Source of the DNA: an uncultured Alphaproteobacteria bacterium
GTDB lineage: Bacteria > Pseudomonadota > Alphaproteobacteria > Bin95
Direction of reading: 5' to 3'
DNA: 60,679 nt
NCBI GenBank assembly: GCA_938083135.1
Contig: CALLKY010000077.1
Location: 1-60,679 of the forward strand
A program made the translations under genes and the position numbers. Below, one piece after another: positions 1 to 8,694 of the stretch. The notes under the pieces were generated by a model, which was given only the letters and a program-made list of their open reading frames with translations, was not told the origin of the DNA and searched no databases. Within the stretch, counting starts at the first letter, position 1. Each line of letters begins with the position of its first letter.

Positions 1-98
1 GCGGCGGCTGAGCGCGCCGTCGAACCTGCAACGAAATACTTGATCAGCTCAATCTGAATACTTCGCGGAAGCCTACTCCGCCGACGCATGCTAACCAT
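1..98 (-). CDS. IS1595-family transposase, N-terminal fragment
   Basis: The minus strand encodes MVSMRRRSRLPRS followed by IQIELIKYFVAGSTARSAA before the edge. The pattern of a basic start, then a short helix, then FVAG-T-AR-AA is the usual N-terminus of IS1595/ISXO2-type DDE transposases, where it starts a helix-turn-helix region. The start could be the ATG at 98 or the one at 89; the latter gives the more typical MRRRSRL start. Only about 32 codons are present, so catalytic residues cannot be checked. The remainder is cut by the window edge, not by a visible mutation. Confidence 0.75.
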   Translation of the reverse strand, partial: MVSMRRRSRLPRSIQIELIKYFVAGSTARSAA

Positions 99-138
99 AT
101 GACCTGCATAGCCTTTCTCAGCTATCTAGGCCAGCCCC
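1..138 (-). mobile_element. IS1595-family insertion sequence, 5' end (runs off left edge)
   Basis: The element end lies at base 138. Read on the minus strand it begins GGGGCTGGCCTAGATA, which matches the element end at 60541 (GGGGCTGGCCTATCTA) at 14 of 16 positions, so these are the two terminal inverted repeats of one IS type. About 40 nt of leader precede the transposase start. The rest of the element lies outside the window. The family is inferred from the transposase ends at both edges. Confidence 0.8.
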
Positions 139-317
139 TAATTTTTAAAACCTTCAGGATTTGTGACAATAAGATGATGCCCTGGAATCTTTCTTATTGA
201 TTTGCTGTTCAAGCCACCATACTTGGCGCTTTTCATGCTAACATTACCAGTAAGACAACCTGCAAGTGCCATAGTCAGTACGAGCACTATGAAGACCTTA
301 ACGTGAGTCCCAGCCAA
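138..317 (-). CDS. small lipoprotein, 3' end cut by the IS
   Basis: I chose the TTG at 317 because GGAG lies nine nt upstream on the coding strand; an ATG at 362 is possible but gives a non-signal N-terminus. From the TTG the protein is 59 aa: a short basic-hydrophobic stretch and a lipobox MALAGC with Cys near residue 21, then a polar tail (GNVSMKSAKYGG). It is therefore predicted to be an acylated envelope lipoprotein. The stop codon TAG is formed by two bases of flanking DNA and the first base of the IS, so the original gene was probably longer and was truncated by the insertion. The stretch is AT-richer than the rest of the window. Function unknown. Confidence 0.5.
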   Translation of the reverse strand: MAGTHVKVFIVLVLTMALAGCLTGNVSMKSAKYGGLNSKSIRKIPGHHLIVTNPEGFKN

Positions 318-564
318 TGAAATAAACTCCCTCTGATCGTAGAAAAACTCAATGTATCTCAATTTCTGGAAACAGATAAATTACCATACACTCAACCGAA
401 TTGCACTTGATTAAGGCCATTGTAGGCAATTCCTTCCGCTGCTGGACTACCGGGAACGAGACACTGACTTCTCCCCGTCCCTGTTCTTTCCGCTCTAAGT
501 ATCTCGTCGTAAGCTGTGGCCAGAACATCTCAACCTCTACTCTAATTTTCCTGGAGTCCTCCCT

Positions 565-1806
565 ATGTCCCGCATGAAATTTGGTGCGTTTTTGGCACCA
601 CATCATCCTATCGGTGAGCATCCGATGTTGCAGTACCGGTCTGATCTGGACCTGGTGGAGCGGCTGGATCAATTGGGATTTGATGAATTTTGGTGTGGGG
701 AGCACCACTCTACGGGGTGGGAGACCATTGCCTCGCCGGAGATGTTCTTGGCGGCTGCCGGGGAACGCACCCATCGCATCCGGCTTGGTACGGGCGTTGT
801 ATCTCTGCCCTACCATCACCCGTTCATTGTGGCGCAGCGCATGGTGCAGCTGGATCACATGACCGGCGGGCGGGCGATGTTCGGCTCTGGCCCTGGCGCT
901 TTGCCGTCTGACGCCTATGTGCTTGGCATTGATCCCGTGACCCAACGCGACCGGCAGGATGAAGCGCTTGGCGTGATCCAGCGCCTGCTGCGCGGTGACG
1001 AGCGGTTCAGCCATAAATCCGACTGGTTCACTCTGAATGACGCTGGCCTGCACCTGCTGCCCTTGCAGGAAGAGCTGCCGTTCGCTGTCGCCAGCATGGT
1101 CAGCCCATCGGGCATGACGTTGGCGGGGAAATACAATACAGGCGTGCTGTCCATCGGCTCCATGTCATCTGCCGGGTTAAACGCGCTGCCAACACAGTGG
1201 TCCTTCGCAGAGGAATCTGCCCAGAAGCATGGCAATGCCGTAGACCGCAAGAACTGGCGCATCATCCTGCAATGGCACCTGGCGGAAACCCGTGAGCAGG
1301 CGATTGAGCAGTGCAAGGACGGCCTGTTCCATTGGCATAACGAATACAATGTCGGCACGCTGCAACGGCCGGGCGTCGGCCCGTTCGAGACGCCGCACGA
1401 AGGCGTTGAGAAAATGGCGTTTTCTGAGGGTGCCACCGCTGTCATCGGCACGCCAGATGATCTGGTAAAGCGCCTGCGGGACCTGATCGCGCTGACAGGC
1501 GGGTACGGCGTTACGGTTGGGTTCGTGCACGATTGGGCCAACCGCGAAAACACCATGAAGAGCTGGGATCTGGTAATGCGCTACGTGGCACCAGAGCTGA
1601 ACGGCATGCTCGAAGCCTACCGGAAATCCCGCGAACACGTTGTGGCGCACCGGGATAGTTTCGCCGATGCGCAGCAGGGCATCCTCAACAAAATCATGGA
1701 AAACCCCCGCGCTGCTGCGGCCTTGAAGGACACCAAAGTCGGCGTCGCCGCCGCCCTCGGCCCACATGCGGGGCCAGATTTAACCAAGGCCGCCAAGGAT
1801 AGCTGA
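565..1806 (+). CDS. LLM-class flavin-dependent oxidoreductase (limonene-monooxygenase-like)
   Basis: 413 aa, one luciferase-like TIM-barrel domain over most of the length. Family hallmarks are the N-terminal KFGAFLAPHHPIGE, the EHHSTGWE segment around residues 47-55 that forms part of the flavin/substrate pocket, and the LGTGVVSLPYHHP strand. Enzymes of this kind use FMNH2 or F420H2 to oxidise or reduce small organic substrates; the exact cofactor and substrate cannot be read from sequence. A GGAG lies nine nt before the ATG. It is a clear paralogue of the LLM protein at 12880-14079 and ends three nt from the convergent Lrp-type regulator. F420 genes elsewhere in the window make F420 a plausible cofactor. 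Confidence 0.88.
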   Translation: MSRMKFGAFLAPHHPIGEHPMLQYRSDLDLVERLDQLGFDEFWCGEHHSTGWETIASPEMFLAAAGERTHRIRLGTGVVSLPYHHPFIVAQRMVQLDHMTGGRAMFGSGPGALPSDAYVLGIDPVTQRDRQDEALGVIQRLLRGDERFSHKSDWFTLNDAGLHLLPLQEELPFAVASMVSPSGMTLAGKYNTGVLSIGSMSSAGLNALPTQWSFAEESAQKHGNAVDRKNWRIILQWHLAETREQAIEQCKDGLFHWHNEYNVGTLQRPGVGPFETPHEGVEKMAFSEGATAVIGTPDDLVKRLRDLIALTGGYGVTVGFVHDWANRENTMKSWDLVMRYVAPELNGMLEAYRKSREHVVAHRDSFADAQQGILNKIMENPRAAAALKDTKVGVAAALGPHAGPDLTKAAKDS

Positions 1807-1809
1807 GAG

Positions 1810-2292
1810 CTATTCTGGCAGCGGCAGTGCCGTTACTGGTTTGATGGTTTCCATGGAAAGGCTGGATGAGACAGTGTGGATGCCGATCCGCTCAATCAAG
1901 CGCCGGTAGAAGGCGTCGAATGCGCGGGTGCTGGGCACTTGGACTTTCAGCAGGTAATCCTCCGCACCCGCTAGGCGGTGCGCTTCGGTGATTTCGCGCA
2001 TGTCCTGGATGGCGGCGCTGAAGGCGTTCAGCCATTCCGCATCATGGCGATCCGTGCGGACGGAGACGAAGAATGTCTCCGCAACGCCGGCCTTTTCTGG
2101 GTCCAATAAAGCGGCATAACGGCGGATCAGGCCGGTTTGCTCATAGCGTTTGACGCGGTTCCACACAGCGGTGCGGGACGATCCCGCATCTTTCGCAATG
2201 GTTTCCAAACCCGCTCGTGCATCTTGTTGCAGCGCGTTGAGGATGCGGAAATCGAGCGGCTTCAGATCGTCGTTTGGTGGACTATCAGACAT
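1810..2292 (-). CDS. Lrp/AsnC family transcriptional regulator
   Basis: 160 aa from the ATG at 2292 (MSDSPPNDDLKPLD). A longer frame to 2331 adds residues untypical for the family. Residues about 10-70 form the AsnC-type winged helix (ILNALQQDARAGLETIAKDAG, then SSRTAVWNRVKRYEQTGLI), and the C-terminal half is the RAM domain that binds amino acids and sets the oligomer state. It is probably a local or feast/famine regulator. It sits between two LLM genes, convergent with the first and downstream of the second with a gap of about 94 nt, so these genes are candidate targets by proximity only. Confidence 0.88.
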   Translation of the reverse strand: MSDSPPNDDLKPLDFRILNALQQDARAGLETIAKDAGSSRTAVWNRVKRYEQTGLIRRYAALLDPEKAGVAETFFVSVRTDRHDAEWLNAFSAAIQDMREITEAHRLAGAEDYLLKVQVPSTRAFDAFYRRLIERIGIHTVSSSLSMETIKPVTALPLPE

Positions 2293-2386
2293 AGGCGAGA
2301 ATCTCCAGAAACGTGAAATATGTTCACGCATCCCGCTGATTTACGCCTAAACCGGAATAATTTCCAGCTTTGGTTTCAACTGATGC

Positions 2387-3433
2387 CTAAGCGGCTGTCC
2401 TAAATCCATCAAACGCCACCGGTGTCGCCCGCAGTTTACCGATCAAATCCTTATGCAGTTCAGGGTCAATATCATCTGGTAAATCCAGGCGGAGCGTATC
2501 CACAACGCCGCCAAAGCGTTCAGCGACGGCTGCGGGCAGCTCCTCATAGGTGCCGACGGCAGCAAACAGGCGAACCACATCGTCCGAAACCTGGGCCGCA
2601 AGCTCACTCCACTTGCCTTCCTTGGACATTTTGTGGAGCTTGAGGCCGAGGTCTTCCAGGCCATGTTGCTCAAATACCGGCAAGTATGTGCGGGTGGAGC
2701 CATAGAAACCAACCCGATACCGCACCCAATCCAGCTTCTCCGCAACGGCTTGCTCATCTGCACCCGTGGCGACGAACCCACCGCCCGAAATCTCGAAGGA
2801 TGCGCGGTCCCGGCCACTGCGGGCCATGCCTTCCTCGACCTTCGGCATACACACATTCTCGATATATTTGCGTGTGCAGAAGCCGTGTAGACGCGCGCCA
2901 TCAGCAATACGGCCAGCCATTCTGAGCATATCTGGCCCAACAGCAGCGACGGTCAGCGGCGGCAGGCGGAGGCCGGATTTGGGCGGGGAGAATTCCGGCG
3001 TCATGAGGGTAAAGCTGTAGTGTTCGCCCTCAAAGTTCAGCTTTTCGCCATGCTCCCACGCGTTCCAAATGGCGCGGATGGCCTGCATGTATTCCCGCAT
3101 CCGGGCGACAGGTGCGACCCAAGGCGTTGAAAACCGGCGTTCATTATGGCCTTTGACCTGGGTGCCAAGGCCAAATTCAAACCTCCCACCGGTCTGCGCA
3201 TTCAAATCCCAGCCCATATTGGCAGCAATCATTGGGCTTCGGGGAAACGCCACGGCGATGGAGGTGCCAAGGGCAACACGGTCCGTCGAATGGCCTGCAA
3301 TCGCCAGGGGCATGAATGGGTCATGGGCAAGCTCAGAGGTAGTGACGCCATCATAGCCAATGCCCTCCGCCCACTTGGCGCGGGCCCCCGCACGGTTCCA
3401 ATTGTCAGTGGGCAGCTGGCAGACAATACGCAT
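2387..3433 (-). CDS. LLM-class oxidoreductase, F420-dependent type
   Basis: 348 aa luciferase-like protein starting MRIVCQLPTDNWNRAGARAK. It differs from the other LLM proteins here: it has the ALGTSIAVAFPRSP and GRFEFGLGTQVKGH segments typical of the mycobacterial-type putative F420-dependent subfamily. The likely role is hydride transfer between F420 or flavin and an unknown substrate. It lies on the same strand as, and upstream of, the Lrp-type regulator and is divergent from the cupin gene at 3587, with about 150 nt between starts for both promoters. The family is well supported; the cofactor is inferred from similarity and from the cofC and cofGH genes in this window. Confidence 0.85.
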   Translation of the reverse strand: MRIVCQLPTDNWNRAGARAKWAEGIGYDGVTTSELAHDPFMPLAIAGHSTDRVALGTSIAVAFPRSPMIAANMGWDLNAQTGGRFEFGLGTQVKGHNERRFSTPWVAPVARMREYMQAIRAIWNAWEHGEKLNFEGEHYSFTLMTPEFSPPKSGLRLPPLTVAAVGPDMLRMAGRIADGARLHGFCTRKYIENVCMPKVEEGMARSGRDRASFEISGGGFVATGADEQAVAEKLDWVRYRVGFYGSTRTYLPVFEQHGLEDLGLKLHKMSKEGKWSELAAQVSDDVVRLFAAVGTYEELPAAVAERFGGVVDTLRLDLPDDIDPELHKDLIGKLRATPVAFDGFRTAA

Positions 3434-3586
3434 AACTCATCCTTTTGGGTCAGGCTTCTGGATCGGGCTTCCGGGTCCGGTTCTAAACGGAAGGCTAGCG
3501 CAGAAGAATCTCCCCGTGAACTGGCGCGGTGCTGCAAATCCGCGCTAGGCTTGTCCTTGAAGGTCACGCACAATAGGAGACACCCC

Positions 3587-3994
3587 ATGCCTGATTCAGC
3601 AAAAGCCCCCGCTAAAGGCCGCATTGCCCACGCCACCCGCGAAAGCGCGCCACCGGTCGAAGGTCGCCGCGATTTCTTTCGCTACAGGGACTTAGGTGTG
3701 ATGGAAGCATCGGGCGGCGCTCTCCGCGCGCAAACCATGACCGCCATTCGCGGCATGACAGAGCCCACCGGCTGGCATTATCACGAATGCGAAGGTCAGT
3801 TCGTCTATGTGCTAAAAGGCTGGGTCGATCTGGAATTTGAGACCGGCGAGCAGCTGCGGATCAAAGAAGGGGAGAGCCTGTATATCCCCGGCGGCATGAA
3901 ACACAACGAATATGGCACGTCCGAGGATTTAGATATCCTCGAACTCTCAACGCCAGGCAAAATGGGCACGGTCGTCTGCGATCCACCGAACTAA
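3587..3994 (+). CDS. cupin-domain protein
   Basis: 135 aa from the ATG at 3587, preceded by TAGGAGACACCCC. The open frame extends far upstream, but that part is antisense to the LLM gene. A single cupin barrel is visible: motif 1 has His64 and His66 (GWHYHECEGQFVYVL) and motif 2 ends in PGGMKHNEY with His106, enough for a mononuclear metal site. Typical roles are dioxygenase, isomerase or small-molecule sensor; none can be assigned. It converges with the gene at 4001-5227, leaving only six nt between stops. Confidence 0.8.
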   Translation: MPDSAKAPAKGRIAHATRESAPPVEGRRDFFRYRDLGVMEASGGALRAQTMTAIRGMTEPTGWHYHECEGQFVYVLKGWVDLEFETGEQLRIKEGESLYIPGGMKHNEYGTSEDLDILELSTPGKMGTVVCDPPN

Positions 3995-4000
3995 GACCCC

Positions 4001-5227
4001 TCATTCTGCCGCTAAGGCCGCCTTTACCACCGCTTCAAAACGGGCGGATGCAGTGGCCGTGCGGTCAAACCAGATGAAACGCTGGAATTGCGCGATGCGT
4101 TCGGCATCCGTCCCTCGTGGCGGGAGCTTGCCAGCGAATGCGTCGCCGATCAGCGCCTTTAGATCTTCAGCGGATTCCGGGAAATACGTGGTCGCCAGAT
4201 CAAGGTCCGTATCCTTGGTGACGAGGCAGTCTTCATGGGTGCGCGGCGCGTCCGCCCACCAAGGTACGATCACGGCGCAGTCCGTCAAATAGCCTTCCAA
4301 TATCCCAGTTGTGTTGTAGCCGATCACAACGCTGGATTGGCGTAGCAGTTCATCGAGCGGGCGTTTGGTGTGGATTTTGACGCCGGAAAACAGCAACGCT
4401 GGACACGCTTTAAGCAGCGCGCTCAAATGCCCCATCTTTTTCAGTTTGATGCAGAAGCGCCCCGGCGTGCCAGACGTTTTGGCGGCAGCAACGAAGGCGT
4501 GCAGCACGTCGTCAAAGTTCTTCGGTGCCAGATATAATGGCTCCTGATACGCCACCAGCGTGATGAGCTTACGATCTTCCGGCGCGGTTATGGGCGCATC
4601 AAGCCAACTATCGAACCGCGGCCATCCAATCGTGTGGACGCTACCCGGTTTGAATGCTCCGGTCGCCAGCATGGTGTCTCGGGTGATGTCTGATGCGACA
4701 GCGACTGCATCGCCTTCAAATACAAAGCCGGTCTGCCGGATGCGGTCATCTAGCAGCTTTTGTTCAAGCGGCACGGCATAGTTTTCACGGCAGAGCACGA
4801 TAAACCGCTTCCCCATGTCCCGGCAGGCGTCCTTTACCGCTTCATCCTGCCAATAATCAGTATTCGCAACGACAACGGCGTCAAAGCCGATCCGGCCGTT
4901 GACCCTATCCAAGAATGCGCGGGTGATGGTTTTTAGTTTTTCCCTGCGCTCGGCAGGACCGGTCCAGTATGTGGGATTAAAAAATGTTTGGGTTTGATCC
5001 GCCTTTGGAACCACACCAGCCGTCAGCGCTTCAAACTGGGCCGCGCTGACCGTGGCGAAATTCAGGCTAGAGCGGGCTGCAACGGCACGAATATCACTAG
5101 ACAGCACAGCGCGGTTCATCACCAGCAGCGTCGGGCCAGCTTGCTTTGGCCGCAAAAGCTGTACCTTATTTGCAAGACGCCGGGCGGCAGTCTCACTGGG
5201 GAGAAACTTAGTAAGCAGCTTGCTCAT
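4001..5227 (-). CDS. putative surface-carbohydrate biosynthesis protein (GT-B-like)
   Basis: 408 aa, no signal peptide or membrane segment. The layout resembles the capsule/surface-polysaccharide glycosyltransferase-like group: an N-terminal alpha/beta half, then IGWPRFDSWLDAP (compare TGNPRWDFLRPE in the neighbour at 5286), a segment with IKLKKMG, and a late IGYNTTGILEGYLTDCAVIVP motif that corresponds to the donor-binding region of GT-B enzymes. It is divergent from a second protein of the same general type with 58 nt between starts, so the two are probably co-regulated. The precise reaction is unknown; it could transfer a sugar or a polyol-phosphate. Confidence 0.55.
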   Translation of the reverse strand: MSKLLTKFLPSETAARRLANKVQLLRPKQAGPTLLVMNRAVLSSDIRAVAARSSLNFATVSAAQFEALTAGVVPKADQTQTFFNPTYWTGPAERREKLKTITRAFLDRVNGRIGFDAVVVANTDYWQDEAVKDACRDMGKRFIVLCRENYAVPLEQKLLDDRIRQTGFVFEGDAVAVASDITRDTMLATGAFKPGSVHTIGWPRFDSWLDAPITAPEDRKLITLVAYQEPLYLAPKNFDDVLHAFVAAAKTSGTPGRFCIKLKKMGHLSALLKACPALLFSGVKIHTKRPLDELLRQSSVVIGYNTTGILEGYLTDCAVIVPWWADAPRTHEDCLVTKDTDLDLATTYFPESAEDLKALIGDAFAGKLPPRGTDAERIAQFQRFIWFDRTATASARFEAVVKAALAAE

Positions 5228-5285
5228 ACGCTTTGGCGCCTCACGCTCCGTCTGACAGGAGCCATTCTGTAGACAGGCCCGGCTG

Positions 5286-6683
5286 TTGCCGCTAGATCAA
5301 CGGACGGTATTACATTTGACTGGACCCACCCCCGACGTGCCCGCGACACAGCCGCCCTTCCTATATATGCCGATGGAAATCGCGTCGAGGGAATTGGATT
5401 CCCGGCTGTTGATCGCTCTGTACGCGACGGCGGCTGGCGTCGAGGTCGTCACCGGGCAGAAATGGCTGCTGCAGAAAAACGCGCGCGCCATGCCGAAAGG
5501 GTTCTGGATATTCAAAACACTGACGCCGGGCGACGCCAAAGCCATGGGCCGCATTCAAAAGCTTGGCCATCGTATCTCTGCCATTGATGAGGAAATGCCG
5601 GGTCTTGGCGAGGGCAGCGGGCGGCTGCGCTGGGTGCACCCAAAATCCATGGCGGCGTGTGAGACCGTTTTCTGCCTTGGCCCGCGCCATGTTCGCGCGC
5701 TCGAGGAAAAATATCCGGCCCACAGCGGCAAGCTAACCATCACCGGCAACCCGCGCTGGGATTTCCTGCGCCCGGAGCTCCGCTCCATGTATGCGGAGGA
5801 CGCCAAAGCGATCCGCGCGAAATATGGCGCGTTCATTCTGGTCAACACGAATATCGGCCTCGTCAATTCCGCCAAAAACACGGCGGAAGGATTGATCCGC
5901 AGCCTGACGCGGGACGGCCGCATCAATCTGGATGTGCCGGACGACAAAGCCTTCATCGATGATCTGGTGGCGTTTGAAACGGCGAACTTGGCCGCAGCCT
6001 CACCCCTGGTGCTGCGCCTGCGTAAGGAATTTCCCAATCATCAGGTGGTGCTGCGCCCGCATCCGACGGAGAAGTTAGAGCCGTACGAGGTGAAATTAGC
6101 GGGTGCCGAGGGCATTCACATCGTCCGCGAAGGCCCTGCAGCTGCGTGGCTTTCCGCTTGTGATCTGCTCGTCCACACCAGTTGCACAACGGCGACGGAG
6201 GCCTTCGCGCTAGATAAGCCTGCCGTCTGCTATCAAACAATCCCGTCGCCGCTGCACACATATTTCCTGTCCGGCGCACTTGGCGCTGTTGGGGATAGTG
6301 AAGATGCCGTGATCGTACAGGCGCGGGCTATTCTGGACGGTGAAACTGACCCTGAAACCAAAGCTGCCCAGCACGCCCGCTTTGAGGAATTCTTTGCAGC
6401 CCAGGACGGCGCATTCGCAGCCGAACGGATTGCTGGCCATGTGGCAGAAAGCTTGGGTGTTACGGGTCCGGCAGCGCCACGCTGGAAGCCAGGCTGGCTG
6501 TTCCGCAAAAAATGGCGCCCTTCAGAATTCAACGCCCGCATCTTCCCAGACGTCAGCGCCGAAACCATTCAGGCGCGCCTTGCCCAATTGGCAGCAGCGG
6601 CTGGAATGCAGACTGTACCCACAGTCGTCAAAGTCGGCGATGGGCAGTATCACATCTTCAATGCACCGAACGAGAATGATTGA
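5286..6683 (+). CDS. putative surface-carbohydrate biosynthesis protein
   Basis: 465 aa if the TTG at 5286 is the start; an in-frame ATG at 5367 is an alternative and would lose about 27 residues. The protein has no obvious membrane helix. Recognisable pieces are TGNPRWDFLRPE, VNTNIGLVNSAKNT, VLRPHPTEK and VHTSCTTATEAFALDKPAVCY, the last two typical of CDP-glycerol-transferase-like and surface-polysaccharide GT-B enzymes (HP motif and donor-site Ser/Thr/Glu). It is divergent from a related protein at 4001-5227 and its stop lies eight nt before the pccA ATG. Function within envelope glycan synthesis is inferred. Confidence 0.6.
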   Translation: MPLDQRTVLHLTGPTPDVPATQPPFLYMPMEIASRELDSRLLIALYATAAGVEVVTGQKWLLQKNARAMPKGFWIFKTLTPGDAKAMGRIQKLGHRISAIDEEMPGLGEGSGRLRWVHPKSMAACETVFCLGPRHVRALEEKYPAHSGKLTITGNPRWDFLRPELRSMYAEDAKAIRAKYGAFILVNTNIGLVNSAKNTAEGLIRSLTRDGRINLDVPDDKAFIDDLVAFETANLAAASPLVLRLRKEFPNHQVVLRPHPTEKLEPYEVKLAGAEGIHIVREGPAAAWLSACDLLVHTSCTTATEAFALDKPAVCYQTIPSPLHTYFLSGALGAVGDSEDAVIVQARAILDGETDPETKAAQHARFEEFFAAQDGAFAAERIAGHVAESLGVTGPAAPRWKPGWLFRKKWRPSEFNARIFPDVSAETIQARLAQLAAAAGMQTVPTVVKVGDGQYHIFNAPNEND

Positions 6684-6691
6684 GCGCACAC

Positions 6692-8689
6692 ATGTTCTCT
6701 AAAATCCTGATCGCGAACCGAGGCGAGATCGCCTGCCGTGTCATCAAAACCGCAAAGCGCCTTGGCGTGAAAACTGTTGCGGTTTATTCCGATGCAGACG
6801 CAGGAACGCCCCATGTTTTGCAAGCCGATGAAGCCGTCGCCATTGGCCCGGCACCTGCATCTGAAAGCTACTTGGTAGCGGAACGGATTATCCAGGCGGC
6901 CAAGGATACGGGCGCGGAGGCGATCCATCCGGGTTTCGGGTTTCTGTCTGAGAATGCCGGGTTCGCCCGCGCTGTGGCTGAAGCGGGCCTTGTGTTCATT
7001 GGCCCGCCGCCATCTGCGATTGACGCAATGGGCGACAAAATAGAATCCAAACGGCTGGCGAAAGAAGCCGGCGTTTCAACGGTTCCAGGCTCTGCCGACG
7101 CGATTACGGACCCGGAAGAGGTCGTCCGCATCGCCAATGAAATTCGCTATCCCGTCATGCTGAAGGCGTCTGCCGGCGGCGGCGGCAAGGGCATGCGGAT
7201 TGCCTTCAATGACGAAGAAGCCCGTGACGGATTGGTCCGCGCTGCCAGTGAAGCCAAATCCAGCTTTGGCGATGACCGGGTCTTCGTTGAGAAATTCGTC
7301 GTCGATCCCCGCCATATTGAAATCCAGGTGCTGGCGGATAGCCACGGCAATACGGTGCATTTATTTGAGCGCGAATGCTCCATCCAGCGCCGCCACCAGA
7401 AAGTGGTTGAGGAAGCACCGAGCCCGTTCCTAGATGCTGAAACCCGTGCGGCCATGGGTGCCCAGGCCGTCGCACTCGCCGCCGCCGTTGGGTACGAATC
7501 CGCTGGCACGGTGGAGTTCATCGTCGGCCCCAACCGGGATTTCTACTTCCTGGAAATGAATACCCGCCTGCAGGTCGAGCATCCGGTGACGGAACTCATC
7601 ACAGGCCTTGATCTAGTGGAGCAGATGCTGCGTGTGGCGTCTGGCGAAACGCTGAGCTTTGCCCAGGATGATCTCAAAATTAATGGCTGGGCGCTTGAAT
7701 GCCGCCTCTACGCCGAAGACCCCACCCGCAATTTCTCCCCCTCTATTGGCCGGCTAACCCGCTATCGCCCGCCTGCGGAGAAAGACGGCGTGCGCGTTGA
7801 TACCGGCGTCGCAGAAGGTGGCGAGGTCTCGATGTTCTATGATCCCATGCTAGCCAAGCTCTGCACCCACGGCGTGGACCGCAATGAGGCCATCAACCGC
7901 ATGACTTTGGCGCTGGACCGGTTCCAGACGCGCGGCATCCGCCATAACCTCACGTTCCTGTCCGCCATCGTTGACCATCCCCGCCACCGCTCCGGCAATA
8001 TCTCAACCGCGTTCATTGAAGAAGAATTCCCAGATGGGTTCGCCAATGACCTGCTGGCTGACGCACGGATGGATATCATCGCCCCCGTGATCGCTGCCCG
8101 CCACGCTGCCAATGCAGAACGTGACCGGGCGCTTGCAGCCAATTCCGCACTAACGCCGCCGCCGCTTGTCCACGATTACGTGGTGCTGCTGGCGGACATA
8201 CGCCGCGATGTCTCCGTCACGCTGGACGGCCACGGGGCGGCAGTGGTGATGAATAGCCAGACCATCCGCGTCGCCGGTGATCCAGACCCCGCGAAACTGC
8301 TGTTCGAAGGGGATGTCGGCGACATTCAAGTCGCCGTGCAGATTGACCGCGACGGCCCCGGCTACATCATCACCCATGGCGGCGTCGAAGCCCGCGCGCT
8401 GGTGCTAACGCCAGAAATCGCTGCCCTGCATGCGCTAATGCCGGAAAAACTCCCCCCCGACACCTCCAACCTCCTCCTCTCCCCCATGCCCGGCCTCCTA
8501 AAAGCCGTGATGGTCGAGGCCGGCGACACGGTCGAACCCGGCCAAGCCCTGGCGATTGTCGAGGCCATGAAAATGGAAAACGTACTGCGGGCAGAGAAAA
8601 CGGCGGAAATCGCCGTGGTGGAAGCCGAAGCAGGCGCCAGCTTGGCAGCGGACCAGGTAATTTTGACCTTCGTGGAAGGCGAGGCGTAA
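6692..8689 (+). CDS. pccA: propionyl-CoA carboxylase alpha subunit (biotin carboxylase/BCCP)
   Basis: 665 aa from the ATG at 6692 (MFSKILIANRGEIACRV). Residues 1-450 are the biotin carboxylase: ATP-grasp glycine loop KASAGGGGKGMR, the EMNTRLQVEHPVTE active-site segment, and the C-terminal part. Residues about 500-580 fit the BT linker domain, and a biotinyl domain follows with the biotinylation motif EAMKMEN, Lys627. It carboxylates biotin with bicarbonate and ATP for transfer to an acyl-CoA. The linker sequence (GIRHNLTFLSAI, ISTAFIEEEFPDGF) favours propionyl-CoA over methylcrotonyl-CoA carboxylase. No beta (carboxyltransferase) subunit gene is present in the window. Convergent with the gene at 8695, five nt apart. 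Confidence 0.85.
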   Translation: MFSKILIANRGEIACRVIKTAKRLGVKTVAVYSDADAGTPHVLQADEAVAIGPAPASESYLVAERIIQAAKDTGAEAIHPGFGFLSENAGFARAVAEAGLVFIGPPPSAIDAMGDKIESKRLAKEAGVSTVPGSADAITDPEEVVRIANEIRYPVMLKASAGGGGKGMRIAFNDEEARDGLVRAASEAKSSFGDDRVFVEKFVVDPRHIEIQVLADSHGNTVHLFERECSIQRRHQKVVEEAPSPFLDAETRAAMGAQAVALAAAVGYESAGTVEFIVGPNRDFYFLEMNTRLQVEHPVTELITGLDLVEQMLRVASGETLSFAQDDLKINGWALECRLYAEDPTRNFSPSIGRLTRYRPPAEKDGVRVDTGVAEGGEVSMFYDPMLAKLCTHGVDRNEAINRMTLALDRFQTRGIRHNLTFLSAIVDHPRHRSGNISTAFIEEEFPDGFANDLLADARMDIIAPVIAARHAANAERDRALAANSALTPPPLVHDYVVLLADIRRDVSVTLDGHGAAVVMNSQTIRVAGDPDPAKLLFEGDVGDIQVAVQIDRDGPGYIITHGGVEARALVLTPEIAALHALMPEKLPPDTSNLLLSPMPGLLKAVMVEAGDTVEPGQALAIVEAMKMENVLRAEKTAEIAVVEAEAGASLAADQVILTFVEGEA

Positions 8690-8694
8690 CGGCG

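Noticed and set aside
349-1053. 234-codon minus-strand open frame
   Set aside because: Antisense to the LLM gene at 565; composition and lack of a family match mark it as a shadow frame.
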